This document shows, piece after piece, positions 43,231-54,292 of a stretch of DNA of 64,000 nucleotides (position 1 is the stretch's first letter; every line of letters starts with the position of its first letter). The translations under genes were made by a program, and so were the position numbers. Below the pieces are notes generated by a model. The model had not been told where the DNA came from. It worked only from the letters and a program-made list of their open reading frames with translations, and did no database searches. The stretch lies in the NCBI GenBank assembly GCA_964438205.1, contig CAYTJQ010000002.1:34999-98998 (forward strand). The letters are read 5' to 3'. Origin of the DNA: Pseudohaliea sp964438205 (GTDB taxonomy: Bacteria; Pseudomonadota; Gammaproteobacteria; Pseudomonadales; Halieaceae).

Positions 43231-44625
43231 ATGATTCCACAAGGCATCCTGCACCGGTCGCTGTTGCTGTTCGCCTTCCTTCTCCTGCCCTTGCTGGCCT
43301 CGGCCCGCGAGCTCCCGGACTTTCGCAAGATCGTGGCCGAGCAGTCCCCCGCTGTGGTGAAGATCCTGGTGGAGAGCCGTAGCGGCGGCCACCCGGGCTT
43401 CGACACGGAGGAGATCCCGGAGTACCTGCGCCGCTTCTTCGAGTTCCGCGGCGAGCCGCCGGGCCCGCGGGACCGCATGTCCCTCGGCTCCGGCTTCGTG
43501 CTCTCCGGCGACGGCTACATCGTCACTAACAACCACGTGGTCGAGGGCGCCGACAGCGTTGTCGTGCGGCTGATCGATCGCCGCGAGTACGATGCGGAAG
43601 TCATCGGTACGGACCCGCGCTCGGACCTTGCGCTGCTGCGCATCGAGGCAGAGGACCTGCCCGTGCTGCGCCTCGACGAGGACGACGACCTCGCCGTCGG
43701 CGAATGGGTGCTGGCCATCGGCTCGCCGTTCGGCCTCGATTACTCGGTGACCGCCGGCATCGTCTCGGCCAGGGGCCGCAGCCTGCCGACGGAGCGCAAC
43801 GAGAACTACGTGCCCTTCATCCAGACCGATGTCGCCATCAACCCCGGCAACTCCGGCGGCCCGCTGTTCAACCTCGATGGCGAGGTGGTCGGCGTGAACT
43901 CGCAGATCTATACCCGGAGCGGCGGCTCCATCGGTCTGTCCTTCGCCATCCCGGTCAGCGTCGTGCGCAATGTCGTCGAGCAGCTCAAGGCCGAGGGGCG
44001 CGTCACCCGGGGCTGGCTCGGGGTCACCATCCAGGACGTGGACCGCAACCTCGCCGAGTCCTTCAATCTCGAGCGGCCCATGGGCGCCCTGGTGGCCCAG
44101 GTGGCGCCCGGGAGCCCGGCAGAGGCTGCGGGCATCGAGCCCGGGGACGTGATCATCCGCTTCGACGGTGAGACGATCGACAGCTCCGCCGACCTGCCGC
44201 ACGTGGTGGGTCTGCTCCGGCCTGGCGCCGAGGTCGACGCCGTGGTGGTACGCAACGGCCGGCGCCAGACCCTCGAGGTCGAGGTCGGCGGCCTCGATGC
44301 CGACGACGACCCGCGGGTCGCCGCGGCCGGCAGTGGCGGCGAGAGCGCGCGCATCGGCATCACGGCCGAGAGCGCGGCGCCGGAAACCCTCGAGCGCTGG
44401 GGGATCAGCGGCGGCGTGGTGGTGCGCAGCGTCGTTCCCGGCTCCCCGGCCGACGAGGCGGGTATCCTCGCCGGCGATGTGCTCACGCTCGTGGGCTCGA
44501 CCCCGGTCAAGGACCTCGACAGCCTGCGCGAGGCGCTGGAGGCCCAGGCGCCCGGCAGCTCCGTGCCCCTGCGGCTGATCCGCCGCGGCGCGCCGTTGTT
44601 CATCGGCCTGCGCGTGCCCGAGTAG
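43231..44625 (+). CDS. degP: Do-like periplasmic serine endoprotease (DegP/MucD)
   Basis: A 464-residue HtrA-family protease with a signal peptide (LLLFAFLLLPLLASA), a trypsin-like domain with His102 (TNNHVVEG), Asp132 (RSDLALL) and Ser208 (NPGNSGGP), and two PDZ domains (near 260-350 and 370-464). It degrades or refolds misfolded envelope proteins. I start at the ATG at 43231 with AAGGAG six bases upstream; an earlier in-frame start at 43195 lacks this. It closes the rpoE-rseABC-mucD operon, as in Pseudomonas. Confidence 0.95.
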   Translation: MIPQGILHRSLLLFAFLLLPLLASARELPDFRKIVAEQSPAVVKILVESRSGGHPGFDTEEIPEYLRRFFEFRGEPPGPRDRMSLGSGFVLSGDGYIVTNNHVVEGADSVVVRLIDRREYDAEVIGTDPRSDLALLRIEAEDLPVLRLDEDDDLAVGEWVLAIGSPFGLDYSVTAGIVSARGRSLPTERNENYVPFIQTDVAINPGNSGGPLFNLDGEVVGVNSQIYTRSGGSIGLSFAIPVSVVRNVVEQLKAEGRVTRGWLGVTIQDVDRNLAESFNLERPMGALVAQVAPGSPAEAAGIEPGDVIIRFDGETIDSSADLPHVVGLLRPGAEVDAVVVRNGRRQTLEVEVGGLDADDDPRVAAAGSGGESARIGITAESAAPETLERWGISGGVVVRSVVPGSPADEAGILAGDVLTLVGSTPVKDLDSLREALEAQAPGSSVPLRLIRRGAPLFIGLRVPE

Positions 44626-44809
44626 CGCCCGTGTCCGGGGCCTCCGCCCCGGTGCCCGTGGCCCCGTGCCCGCGCATAGCAGGCGCCGGCGGGCTGGGGT
44701 ACAATCCGCGCCCTTAGAGCCGGCGGCGCCCTGCGCCGCCACCCATTGCCGGCACGGGGCCCCGGGGGTCGCGGGCCCTTTCATGCGCGTCGGCGCCGGA
44801 CCCTGCTGA
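44626..44809 (+). promoter_or_regulatory. lepA promoter and structured 5' leader
   Basis: The 184-base gap has a TACAAT -10 (44700-44705) with a weak -35. It then has an 8-bp hairpin GGCGGCGC/GCGCCGCC with a 3-base loop (44722-44740) and a second G+C-rich self-complementary segment (GGGCCC copies near 44757-44780). The predicted leader of about 95 nt would be highly structured. No gene is seen. Confidence 0.5.
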
Positions 44810-46609
<1,800 letters not shown>

Positions 46610-46616
46610 GGCCGGC

Positions 46617-47381
46617 ATGAGTATCGATTTCCCCCTGATCCTTCTTCTCGCCGTGGCCTTCACCGGCGGCGCCTGGCTGTTCGATGCGCTGGTGCTCGCA
46701 CCGGCGCGGCGTAAGCGGGGGGAGGAGGCCGGCGCCGAGCCGGTGGTGGTGGAGTACTCGAAGTCCTTCTTTCCGGTGCTCTTCGTGGTCTTCGTGCTCC
46801 GGTCCTTCGTGGTGGAGCCGTTCCAGATTCCCTCGTCGTCCATGGTGCCCACGCTGGAGGTGGGCGACTACATCCTGGTCAACAAGTTCACCTACGGCAT
46901 CCGCCTGCCGGTACTGCGCACGAAGGTGATCGACCTGGGCGAACCCGAGCGCGGCGACGTGATGGTGTTCTTTCCGCCGCACATGAACAAGACCTACTAC
47001 ATCAAGCGGGTCATCGGCCTCCCCGGCGACCAGGTGACCTACCGCAACAAGCGGCTCTACGTAAACGGGGAGCCGGTGCCCGAGGAACCCCTTGCGGTGG
47101 TACCCGGCGCTGGCTCCCGGCAGCGTGTCAGCCTCGCCGCCTTCGGCGGCCGCAACCACCTCGTGCAGGCAGACCTGGCGCGGCCGGCCCGGGACTTCTC
47201 GGTGACCGTGCGCCCGGGTTACTACTTCATGATGGGGGACAACCGGGACAATTCCAGTGACAGTCGCGTTTGGGGGCAGGTCAGTGAAAAGGATATAGTC
47301 GGCAAGGCGTTCGCGGTCTGGATGCACTGGGATTCGCTGTTCAGTATCCCGAGCTTCAGCCGCGTCGGTGTCATAGAATAA
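46617..47381 (+). CDS. lepB: signal peptidase I
   Basis: A 254-residue inner-membrane protease that removes signal peptides. It has two N-terminal helices (about 5-28 and 50-66), the nucleophile Ser75 in IPSSSMVPTL, the general-base Lys130 in YYIKRVIGLPGD, and the boxes ERGDVMVFFPP and MMGDNRDNSSDSR. Length is somewhat short compared with E. coli LepB (324 aa) because the periplasmic loop insertion is smaller. Confidence 0.97.
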   Translation: MSIDFPLILLLAVAFTGGAWLFDALVLAPARRKRGEEAGAEPVVVEYSKSFFPVLFVVFVLRSFVVEPFQIPSSSMVPTLEVGDYILVNKFTYGIRLPVLRTKVIDLGEPERGDVMVFFPPHMNKTYYIKRVIGLPGDQVTYRNKRLYVNGEPVPEEPLAVVPGAGSRQRVSLAAFGGRNHLVQADLARPARDFSVTVRPGYYFMMGDNRDNSSDSRVWGQVSEKDIVGKAFAVWMHWDSLFSIPSFSRVGVIE

Positions 47382-47423
47382 CCTGGTCCCGGACTGGACG
47401 GGCGACGACAGCGGAGCACTGGC

Positions 47424-47810
47424 ATGGCGGCGATCTATAGGCAGCGGGGGATGTCCCTTCCGGCAATACTCGTCATCGCGATGATGGTGGGTTTCTTCAT
47501 CATGGTCGGCTTGCGCATGGCGCCGTCCTATATCGAGTACCTGCAGGTCCGGGAGGTGGTGACCAAGGTCGCGGAGGAATACAACCGCGAGGAGGACACG
47601 ATCGCCGATGTGCGCCGCAAGCTGGCCACGCTCCTCAACACGAACCAGATCTATGGCATCGACTACAAGGACATCGAGGTCTTCCGCGAGGAGGGCCGGA
47701 CCTGGATCGACGCGCGCTACGAGGCGCGGGTTCCGGTGGGCTGGCGCATCGACGCGGTCATCAAGTTCGACGACCTCAAGTTTGAGGCCGGCCGCAGCTA
47801 TTCGGACTGA
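47424..47810 (+). CDS. DUF4845 family membrane protein
   Basis: A 128-residue protein with one N-terminal helix (MSLPAILVIAMMVGFFIMVGLR) preceded by a pilin-like RQRGMS, then a periplasmic domain (YIEYLQVREVVTKVAEEY, YGIDYKDIEVFREEG, PVGWRIDAVIKFDDLKFEAG). This DUF4845 family sits between lepB and rnc in many Gammaproteobacteria. Function is unknown; the type IV-pilin-like start suggests a membrane assembly role. Confidence 0.88.
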   Translation: MAAIYRQRGMSLPAILVIAMMVGFFIMVGLRMAPSYIEYLQVREVVTKVAEEYNREEDTIADVRRKLATLLNTNQIYGIDYKDIEVFREEGRTWIDARYEARVPVGWRIDAVIKFDDLKFEAGRSYSD

Positions 47811-47817
47811 GCCCCCG

Positions 47818-48489
47818 GTGCAGCTTGACCGCCTCGAGGGCGCGATCGACTATCGCTTCGAAGACCGCGAGCTCCTCGAGCGCGCACTCTCCCACCGCAG
47901 CGTCGGCCGCCGCAACAACGAGCGGCTCGAGTTTCTCGGCGACTCGGCGCTGAACCACCACGTCGCCGAGCGCCTTTTCCACCGTTTCCCGGACGCCGAC
48001 GAGGGCGAGCTCTCGCGCATGCGCGCCGCCCTGGTGCGCGGGGACACACTGGCTGCCGTTGCCCGGCGCCTCGGTCTCGGTGACCACCTGCGCCTCGGCC
48101 CGGGGGAGCGCAAGAGCGGCGGACGGCGCCGCGCCTCCATTCTGGCCGATGCCCTCGAGGCGCTTGTGGGCGCCGTGCTCCTCGACGGCGGCCCGGCGGT
48201 CTGCGCCGCGCTTGTCGATCGCCTCCTCGGTGAGGAGCTCGCGGCCCTTGCCGGCGCGGGGGCGAGCAAGGATCCGAAGACGCGGCTGCAGGAACACCTG
48301 CAGGGCCACGGCCTGCCCCTGCCGAGCTACGAGCTGGTGTCGGTGGAGGGCAGCGAGCACGCCCGCGAGTTCGAGGTAGCCTGCCGCCTCGAGGCCCCGG
48401 CCTGCGAGGCGCGGGGCAGCGGCAGCAGCCGCCGCCGGGCGGAGCAGGCCGCCGCCCGCGCGGTGCTGGAGGCCCTCGACCATGGCTGA
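47818..48489 (+). CDS. rnc: ribonuclease III
   Basis: A 223-residue double-strand-specific RNase with the catalytic signature NERLEFLGDSAL (34-45), second acidic site ADALEALVGAVLLDGG and a C-terminal dsRNA-binding domain (KTRLQEHLQGHGLPLPSYE, ending RAEQAAARAVLEAL). It processes rRNA precursors and regulates mRNAs. It starts at GTG 7 bases after the DUF4845 stop and overlaps era by 8 bases, the conserved rnc-era pair. Confidence 0.96.
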   Translation: MQLDRLEGAIDYRFEDRELLERALSHRSVGRRNNERLEFLGDSALNHHVAERLFHRFPDADEGELSRMRAALVRGDTLAAVARRLGLGDHLRLGPGERKSGGRRRASILADALEALVGAVLLDGGPAVCAALVDRLLGEELAALAGAGASKDPKTRLQEHLQGHGLPLPSYELVSVEGSEHAREFEVACRLEAPACEARGSGSSRRRAEQAAARAVLEALDHG

Positions 48490-49381
48490 AGGGTCCCGGG
48501 CCGGCTACGTCGCCCTGGTGGGTCGTCCGAATACGGGCAAGTCCACGCTGCTCAACTACCTCGTCGGGCAGAAGCTCAGTATCACCTCGCGCAAGCCGCA
48601 GACGACGCGGCACCAGATCCTCGGAATACGCAGCGAGGCCGGCTGGCAGGCCGTCTACGTCGACACGCCGGGGATGCACAAGGGCGGCGAGCGGGCCATC
48701 AACCGGGTCATGAACCGCGCCGCCCGGGCCGTGCTCGGGGACGTCGACGTGATCATCATGGTGGTGGATCGCACGGCCTGGACCGACGAGGACGAACGCG
48801 TGCTCGAGCAGGTCCGCGCCAGCGCGGTGCCGGTAATCCTCGCCGTCAACAAGGTCGACCTGCTCGCGGACAAGAACGTGCTCCTGCCGCATCTCGAGGC
48901 GCTCAGCCGGCGCGCGGACTTCGCGGCCATCGTGCCCCTCTCGGCGCTGCGCGAGCACAACCTGGACGAGCTCGATGCCGAGGTGCTGAAGCTGCTGCCC
49001 GCCGGCGACTTCTTTTTCCCGGAAGACCAGGTGACGGACCGGACGGAGCGCTTCCTCGCCGCAGAGATTGTCCGCGAGAAAATCACCCGCCAGCTCGGCG
49101 ACGAGCTGCCCTATGCCACCGCCGTGGAGATCGAGGAGTTTGCCGAGGACCGGGCCGTGCTGCACATCAGCGCGTTGATCCTGGTGGAGCGCCGCGGGCA
49201 GAAGCGCATCGTCATCGGGGAGGGTGGCTCGCGGCTGCGCGCCATCGGCACCGAGGCGCGGAAGGACATGGAGCGCCTCTTCGATCAGAAGGTCATGCTG
49301 CGGCTCTGGGTGAAGGTTCGCGCCGGCTGGTCCGACGACGAGCGCGCTCTCAAGAGCCTTGGCTACGACGAGCGGGGCTGA
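48482..49381 (+). CDS. era: GTPase Era
   Basis: A 299-residue 30S-assembly GTPase with G1 GRPNTGKST (13-21), G3 DTPGMHKGG, G4 NKVD, G5 SAL and a C-terminal KH domain (EEFAEDRAVLHISALILVER, GEGGSRLRAIG). It binds the 16S rRNA 3' end. Its start overlaps rnc, and recO follows 3 bases after its stop. Confidence 0.97.
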   Translation: MAEGSRAGYVALVGRPNTGKSTLLNYLVGQKLSITSRKPQTTRHQILGIRSEAGWQAVYVDTPGMHKGGERAINRVMNRAARAVLGDVDVIIMVVDRTAWTDEDERVLEQVRASAVPVILAVNKVDLLADKNVLLPHLEALSRRADFAAIVPLSALREHNLDELDAEVLKLLPAGDFFFPEDQVTDRTERFLAAEIVREKITRQLGDELPYATAVEIEEFAEDRAVLHISALILVERRGQKRIVIGEGGSRLRAIGTEARKDMERLFDQKVMLRLWVKVRAGWSDDERALKSLGYDERG

Positions 49382-49384
49382 GCC

Positions 49385-50104
49385 GTGCAGGCCAGCCTGC
49401 AGCCCGCCTACCTCCTGCACCGGCGCCCGTACCGCGAGAGCAGCCAGCTGCTGGAGCTCCTCACCGCAGAGTACGGGCGCGTGGGCGCGGTGGCCCGCGG
49501 CCTGCGCCGGCGCAGCCGGGGCGGGAGCCCCGGTGCCCTGCTGCAGCCCTTCTCGCCGCTGCTCGTGGGCTTCCTCGGCCGCGGGGAACTGAAGACCCTG
49601 GCGGGCGTCGAAACGGGGGGCGGCCTGGCACCGCTGCGGGGCGATGCGCTCCTGTCCGGGCTCTACTTGAACGAGCTGCTCGTCCGGCTGCTGCACCGGG
49701 ACGACCCGCAACCGGCGGTATTCGCGAGCTACGCGACCGTGCTCGGGGCCCTGGCCGACGGTGAACCCGTCGAACCGGCGCTGCGGCGCTTCGAGTGCGA
49801 GCTCCTGGAGGCACTGGGCTATGCCTTCGCCTTCGACCGCGACGCCCGCGCGGGCGTCGCGGTGGCGGCGTCAGGCCGCTACTTGTTCGAGCCGGGGTTA
49901 GGCCTCTGCGCGCAGCGGCCGGGGGCCGGGGGCACGACCTTCGCCGGTGAAGACCTGTTGCGCGCGGCGTCCGGCGATTTTACCGGCAGCGCCGGGAAAG
50001 CGGCCAAGGGTGTGCTGCGCAGCGCGCTGGGGGAACTGCTCGGCGAGCGCCCGCTGCGCAGCCGGCAGCTCTTCCTGCGCCGCCGGGAGCGGCAGGACGG
50101 CTGA
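49385..50104 (+). CDS. recO: DNA repair protein RecO
   Basis: A 239-residue RecFOR pathway mediator that loads RecA on SSB-coated gaps. The N-terminal OB fold start LQPAYLLHRRPYRESSQLLELLT, then YGRVGAVARGLRR, and the alpha-helical core LSGLYLNELLVRLLHRDDP are family hallmarks. It starts at GTG immediately after era. pdxJ, which follows recO in many relatives, is absent here. Confidence 0.95.
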   Translation: MQASLQPAYLLHRRPYRESSQLLELLTAEYGRVGAVARGLRRRSRGGSPGALLQPFSPLLVGFLGRGELKTLAGVETGGGLAPLRGDALLSGLYLNELLVRLLHRDDPQPAVFASYATVLGALADGEPVEPALRRFECELLEALGYAFAFDRDARAGVAVAASGRYLFEPGLGLCAQRPGAGGTTFAGEDLLRAASGDFTGSAGKAAKGVLRSALGELLGERPLRSRQLFLRRRERQDG

Positions 50105-50161
50105 GCGCTGGGCCCCGGTGGCGCTCCCGCCGGTGGGTCGCGGCGGGGGGGCCCCTGCGAC

Positions 50162-50167
50162 TATACT
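50162..50167 (+). promoter_or_regulatory. -10 element upstream of cysM
   Basis: TATACT 31 bases before the cysM ATG, in the 93-base recO-cysM gap, with no good -35. GGGAGGGG precedes the ATG as ribosome-binding site. Confidence 0.35.
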
Positions 50168-50197
50168 CTGCGGCCTGTCACGGGAGGGGAACGCGCC

Positions 50198-51097
50198 ATG
50201 CCCGACTATCCCACCATCGAGAGCTGCATCGGCAACACGCCGCTGGTTCGCCTGCAGCGCATGCCCGGCAGTACCAGCAACACGCTGCTGGCCAAGCTTG
50301 AGGGCAACAACCCCGCCGGCTCCGTCAAGGACCGGCCGGCGCTGTCCATGATCGTCGAGGCGGAGCGCCGCGGCGACATCCGCCCCGGCGATACGCTGGT
50401 GGAGGCCACCAGCGGCAACACGGGGATCGCGCTGGCCATGGCGGCGGCGATCCGCGGCTACCACATGGTGCTGATCATGCCCGAGAGCGCAAGCAGCGAG
50501 CGCAAGCTCGCCATGCGTGCCTACGGGGCCGAGCTGGTGGAGGTGAGCGCCGAGGCCGGCATGGAGGGTGCCCGGGACCTCGCCGAGGCGATGGAGCAGG
50601 AGGGCCGGGGCCGACAGCTGAACCAGTTCTCCAACCCCGACAACCCCCTGGCCCACTACCGCGGCACCGGCCCGGAGCTCTGGCAGCAGACGGGCGGCGA
50701 CATCACCCACCTGGTGAGCTCCATGGGTACCACCGGTACCATCATGGGCTGCTCGGCCTACCTGAAGGCGCAGGACCCGGACGTCCAGATCATCGGCCTG
50801 CAGCCCACGGAGGGCGCCAGCATCCCCGGGATCCGCCGCTGGCCGCAGGCCTACCTGCCGAAGATCTTCGAGCCCGCCCGGGTCGACCGGGTGATGGACA
50901 TCTCCCAGGAGGAGTCCGAGGAGACCATGCGCCGCCTCGCCGCCGAGGAGGGCATTTTCTGCGGCGTCTCCGCCGGGGGCTCGGTCGCCGGTGCGCTGCG
51001 CCTGTCGGCGGAGGTCGAGAATGCCACCATCGTCGCCATCATCTGCGACCGTGGCGACCGCTACCTGTCCACCGGCGTCTTCGGCGCGGGCGGCTGA
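50198..51097 (+). CDS. cysM: cysteine synthase B
   Basis: A 299-residue PLP enzyme making cysteine (or S-sulfocysteine) from O-acetylserine. The PLP lysine is Lys44 in NNPAGSVKDRPAL, the phosphate loop is EATSGNTGIALA, and the type-B signatures RGTGPELWQQTGG, SSMGTTGTI and CDRGDRYLSTGVF closely follow E. coli CysM. In relatives cysM is followed by rlmD and relA; here relA follows directly. Confidence 0.96.
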   Translation: MPDYPTIESCIGNTPLVRLQRMPGSTSNTLLAKLEGNNPAGSVKDRPALSMIVEAERRGDIRPGDTLVEATSGNTGIALAMAAAIRGYHMVLIMPESASSERKLAMRAYGAELVEVSAEAGMEGARDLAEAMEQEGRGRQLNQFSNPDNPLAHYRGTGPELWQQTGGDITHLVSSMGTTGTIMGCSAYLKAQDPDVQIIGLQPTEGASIPGIRRWPQAYLPKIFEPARVDRVMDISQEESEETMRRLAAEEGIFCGVSAGGSVAGALRLSAEVENATIVAIICDRGDRYLSTGVFGAGG

Positions 51098-51106
51098 GGC
51101 GCGGCG

Positions 51107-53338
51107 GTGGTCCAGGTACGCGACCAGGCATGGATCGGCGACGACGGGCACGCGGACGTGCGCGCCTGGCTCGCGCAGCTGCCGCTGGCGCTGGAGGCGA
51201 CCGATGCCGGGCGGGTGGCGTCTGCGGCCCACTGCGCGGCCGACGCCGTGGCCCGGCCGGGCCTTGATCTCGACGACTGGTGCGCCGACTCCGACTGCCT
51301 GCTCGCCGGCCTGGAAACGGCACAGATTCTCGCCGAGCTGCAGGTCAGCGCCGACTGCCTCATTGCCGGCCTGCTGTACCGCGCCGTGCGCGAGGAGCGC
51401 CTGCCCCTGGCGCAGGTCGAGGAGCGTTTCGGCGGCGCGACGGCGCAGCTGCTAGAGGGCGTCCTGCGCATGGCCGCGGTATCGGACCTGCGCAAGACCG
51501 GCGACGAGCGGGTACTCGGCCAGGCCGATGCCCAGCGCGACAACCTGCGCAAGATGCTCGTCGCCATCGTCGACGACGTCCGCGTCGCCCTGATCAAGCT
51601 CGCCGAGCGCACCTGCGCCATCCGCGCCGTCAAGAACGACCGGGAGCGCCGCGAGCCGATCGCCCGGGAGGTCTTCGATGTCTACGCGCCGCTGGCGCAC
51701 CGGCTGGGTATCGGTCACCTCAAGTGGGAGCTGGAGGATCTGTCCTTCCGCTACCTGCACCCGGACGCCTACGGCAAGATCGCGCGGCTGCTGGATGGCA
51801 AGCGCCGCGAGCGCGACCTGTTCATACGCCGGGTCTCCGAGCAGCTGCAGGTCGTCCTGCACAATGCGGATATCCGCTTCGAGATTTCAGGCCGCGCCAA
51901 GCACATCTACAGCATCTGGCGGAAGATGCAGCGCAAGGGTATCGGCTTCTCCCAGGTCTACGACATCCGCGCGGTGCGCCTGCTGGTGCCCAGCGTCGCC
52001 GACTGCTACGCGACCCTGGGCCTGGTGCACGGGCTCTGGCGCAACATTCCCAACGAGTTCGACGACTACATCGCGAACCCCAAGGAGAACGGCTACCGCT
52101 CGCTGCACACGGCGGTGATCGGCCCCGAGGGCAAGATCCTCGAGGTGCAGATCCGTACCTTCCAGATGCACGAGGAGGCGGAGCTCGGCGTCTGCGCGCA
52201 CTGGCGCTACAAGGGCTCGGACCCGGACGGACGTCTCGGCAGCAGCTACGACGAGAAGATCGCCTGGCTCCGCCAGGTGCTCGACTGGCACGAGGAGGGC
52301 GACGCCGAGAGCATCGCCGAGGAGCTGCGCGCCGATATCACCCAGGACCGCGTATACGTGTTTACGCCCAAGGGCGACGTGGTCAGCCTCGCCGCCGGCG
52401 CCACCCCGCTCGACTTTGCCTACCACGTGCACACCGAGGTCGGGCACCGCTGCCGCGGCGCCAAGGTGAACGGCCAGATCGTACCGCTGACCTATGCCCT
52501 GCAGACCGGCGAGCGCGTGGAGATTCTCACCGGGCGCCAGGACCAGCCGCGCCGGGACTGGCTGCAGCCGGGGCTGGGCTACCTGCGCACCAGCCGGGCC
52601 CGCGCGAAGGTGCAGCAGTGGTTCAAGAGCCAGGCGCGCGAGGAGAACATCGACGCCGGCCGCCAGCTGCTGGAGCGTGAGTTCCGTCGCATGGCCCTGA
52701 CCAGCGTCGACTACAAGCGCATCGCCGCCAAGGTGCAGCAGCCGACCGTGGAGGACATGTATGCCGCCGTGGGCGCCGGCGACCTGTCGTCATCGACGGT
52801 GGTGAACGCCGCGCACGACCTCGTCGGCGACCGACCGCAGCCGAAGCTGCGGGTGGCGACGCCGCCGGGGCGGCGCCGGGCGCGCGGGGGAAAGGTCGAG
52901 GTGCAGGGAGTCGGCAACCTGCTCACGCACATGGCGGGCTGCTGCAAGCCGCTGCCCGGTGACCGTATCGTCGGTTACATCACCCAGGGGCGCGGGGTGA
53001 GCGTGCACCGGGCGGATTGCCAGCGGGTAATGCAGTTCCAGGAGGAGGCGCCGCAGCGCATCATCGACGTCGACTGGGGCGCGGCCGAGGGCGAGCGCTT
53101 CGAGGTTGACCTGGCGATCGAGGCCTACGACCGCCAGGGCCTGCTGCGCGACGTCACCGCCCTGTTCGCGAACGCGCGCATCAACGTGCTCGCCATCAAC
53201 ACGCTCTCGAACAAGAACACGCACACCGCGACGATGCAGCTGACGGTGGAGATCAGCGACCTCGGTTCCCTCGCCAAGCTGCTTGAGCGCCTGAATCGCC
53301 TGAAGAACGTCATTTCCGCCGCCCGCCTGGACCGCTGA
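51107..53338 (+). CDS. relA: GTP pyrophosphokinase RelA
   Basis: A 743-residue stringent-response (p)ppGpp synthetase. The N-terminal hydrolase domain has lost its HD pair (ADCLIAGLLYRAV), so it should be synthetase-only, as in E. coli RelA. The synthetase domain has YDIRAVRLLVPS and the RelA-type EFDDYIANPKENGYRSLHT. TGS (VYVFTPKGDVVSLAAGATPLDFAYHVH), zinc-finger (MAGCCKPLPGD) and ACT domains follow. It starts at GTG 9 bases after cysM; mazG follows. Confidence 0.97.
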   Translation: MVQVRDQAWIGDDGHADVRAWLAQLPLALEATDAGRVASAAHCAADAVARPGLDLDDWCADSDCLLAGLETAQILAELQVSADCLIAGLLYRAVREERLPLAQVEERFGGATAQLLEGVLRMAAVSDLRKTGDERVLGQADAQRDNLRKMLVAIVDDVRVALIKLAERTCAIRAVKNDRERREPIAREVFDVYAPLAHRLGIGHLKWELEDLSFRYLHPDAYGKIARLLDGKRRERDLFIRRVSEQLQVVLHNADIRFEISGRAKHIYSIWRKMQRKGIGFSQVYDIRAVRLLVPSVADCYATLGLVHGLWRNIPNEFDDYIANPKENGYRSLHTAVIGPEGKILEVQIRTFQMHEEAELGVCAHWRYKGSDPDGRLGSSYDEKIAWLRQVLDWHEEGDAESIAEELRADITQDRVYVFTPKGDVVSLAAGATPLDFAYHVHTEVGHRCRGAKVNGQIVPLTYALQTGERVEILTGRQDQPRRDWLQPGLGYLRTSRARAKVQQWFKSQAREENIDAGRQLLEREFRRMALTSVDYKRIAAKVQQPTVEDMYAAVGAGDLSSSTVVNAAHDLVGDRPQPKLRVATPPGRRRARGGKVEVQGVGNLLTHMAGCCKPLPGDRIVGYITQGRGVSVHRADCQRVMQFQEEAPQRIIDVDWGAAEGERFEVDLAIEAYDRQGLLRDVTALFANARINVLAINTLSNKNTHTATMQLTVEISDLGSLAKLLERLNRLKNVISAARLDR

Positions 53339-53349
53339 AGGAGCACCCC

Positions 53350-54177
53350 GTGCCCGAAGACCGCTACGGCCTCGACGACCTGCTGCGCATCATGGAACGG
53401 CTCCGGGACCCGGAAACGGGCTGCCCCTGGGACCTGAAACAGGATTTTGCCAGCATCGTCCCGTCCACCATCGAGGAGTGCTACGAGCTCGCCGAGGCGA
53501 TCGAGCACGGCGACTACGACCACGTCGCCGAGGAATTGGGCGACGTGCTGTTCCAGGTGGTGTTCTACAGCCAGCTCGGCCGCGAGGCCGGGCTCTTCGA
53601 CTTTCCGGGCATCGTGCACACGCTGGCGGACAAGCTCGTCCGCCGGCACCCCCATGTCTTCGCCGAGGGCGACATCGAGGGGGTGCTCCGCGGCGGTCTC
53701 GACGAGCACCAGGTCAAGGAACAGTGGGAGGCGATCAAGGCCGGGGAGCGGCTGGCGCGGGACCAGGCCCGCGCGCTCGCCGACGTGCCGACGGCGCTGC
53801 CGGCCCTGCCGCGGGCGCAGAAGCTGCAGAAGCGCGCCGCCCGCGTCGGCTTCGACTGGGATGGCCCCGAGGGGGTACTCGCGAAGCTTGACGAGGAGCT
53901 CGCCGAGCTGCGCGCGGCGGTCGCGGCCGGGGAGGGCGCCGCGATCAGCGAGGAACTCGGCGACCTGCTGTTCACCTGCGTGAATCTCGCCCGCCAGCTC
54001 AGGGTGGACAGCGAGACGGCGCTGCGCGGGGCGAATGCCAAGTTCGAGGCGCGTTTCGGGCTGATGGAGGATGCCGTGCAGGCCGAGGGCCGGTGTCTCG
54101 AGGAGCTCGACGCGCAGTCCCTGGAGCAGCGCTGGACCGCGGCCAAGGCCGCCCTGGCCTCGACCAAAGGCGGGTAG
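53350..54177 (+). CDS. mazG: nucleoside triphosphate pyrophosphohydrolase MazG
   Basis: A 275-residue all-alpha NTP pyrophosphatase with two MazG repeats. The first has DPETGCPWDLKQD, ECYELAEAIEHGDYDHVAEE and LGDVLFQVVFY; the second repeats the pattern LDEELAELRAAVA and EELGDLLFTCVN. It removes aberrant nucleotides and lowers (p)ppGpp indirectly in E. coli. Its place 11 bases after relA is a conserved relA-mazG pairing. Confidence 0.95.
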   Translation: MPEDRYGLDDLLRIMERLRDPETGCPWDLKQDFASIVPSTIEECYELAEAIEHGDYDHVAEELGDVLFQVVFYSQLGREAGLFDFPGIVHTLADKLVRRHPHVFAEGDIEGVLRGGLDEHQVKEQWEAIKAGERLARDQARALADVPTALPALPRAQKLQKRAARVGFDWDGPEGVLAKLDEELAELRAAVAAGEGAAISEELGDLLFTCVNLARQLRVDSETALRGANAKFEARFGLMEDAVQAEGRCLEELDAQSLEQRWTAAKAALASTKGG

Positions 54178-54185
54178 GCCTGCTC

Positions 54186-54214
54186 TTGTGCCGGTCTGAG
54201 CCGCTGTGTAAGGT
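54186..54214 (+). promoter_or_regulatory. candidate adk promoter
   Basis: TTGTGC (54186-54191), 17 bp, TAAGGT (54209-54214), in the 115-base mazG-adk gap. Both boxes match four of six consensus bases. Another TTGTGCC follows at 54215. Confidence 0.4.
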
Positions 54215-54292
54215 TGTGCCCCTTTCGGACGGGGTCGGTGCGCCGCAGGTACCGCCGCGTCTTCCCAGCGACTGCAACGAAAAGGAATGCGT

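Noticed and set aside
53350..54177. relA-mazG as part of a toxin-antitoxin locus
   Set aside because: mazE/mazF are absent between relA and mazG; the gap is 11 bases. MazG here is the housekeeping pyrophosphatase.
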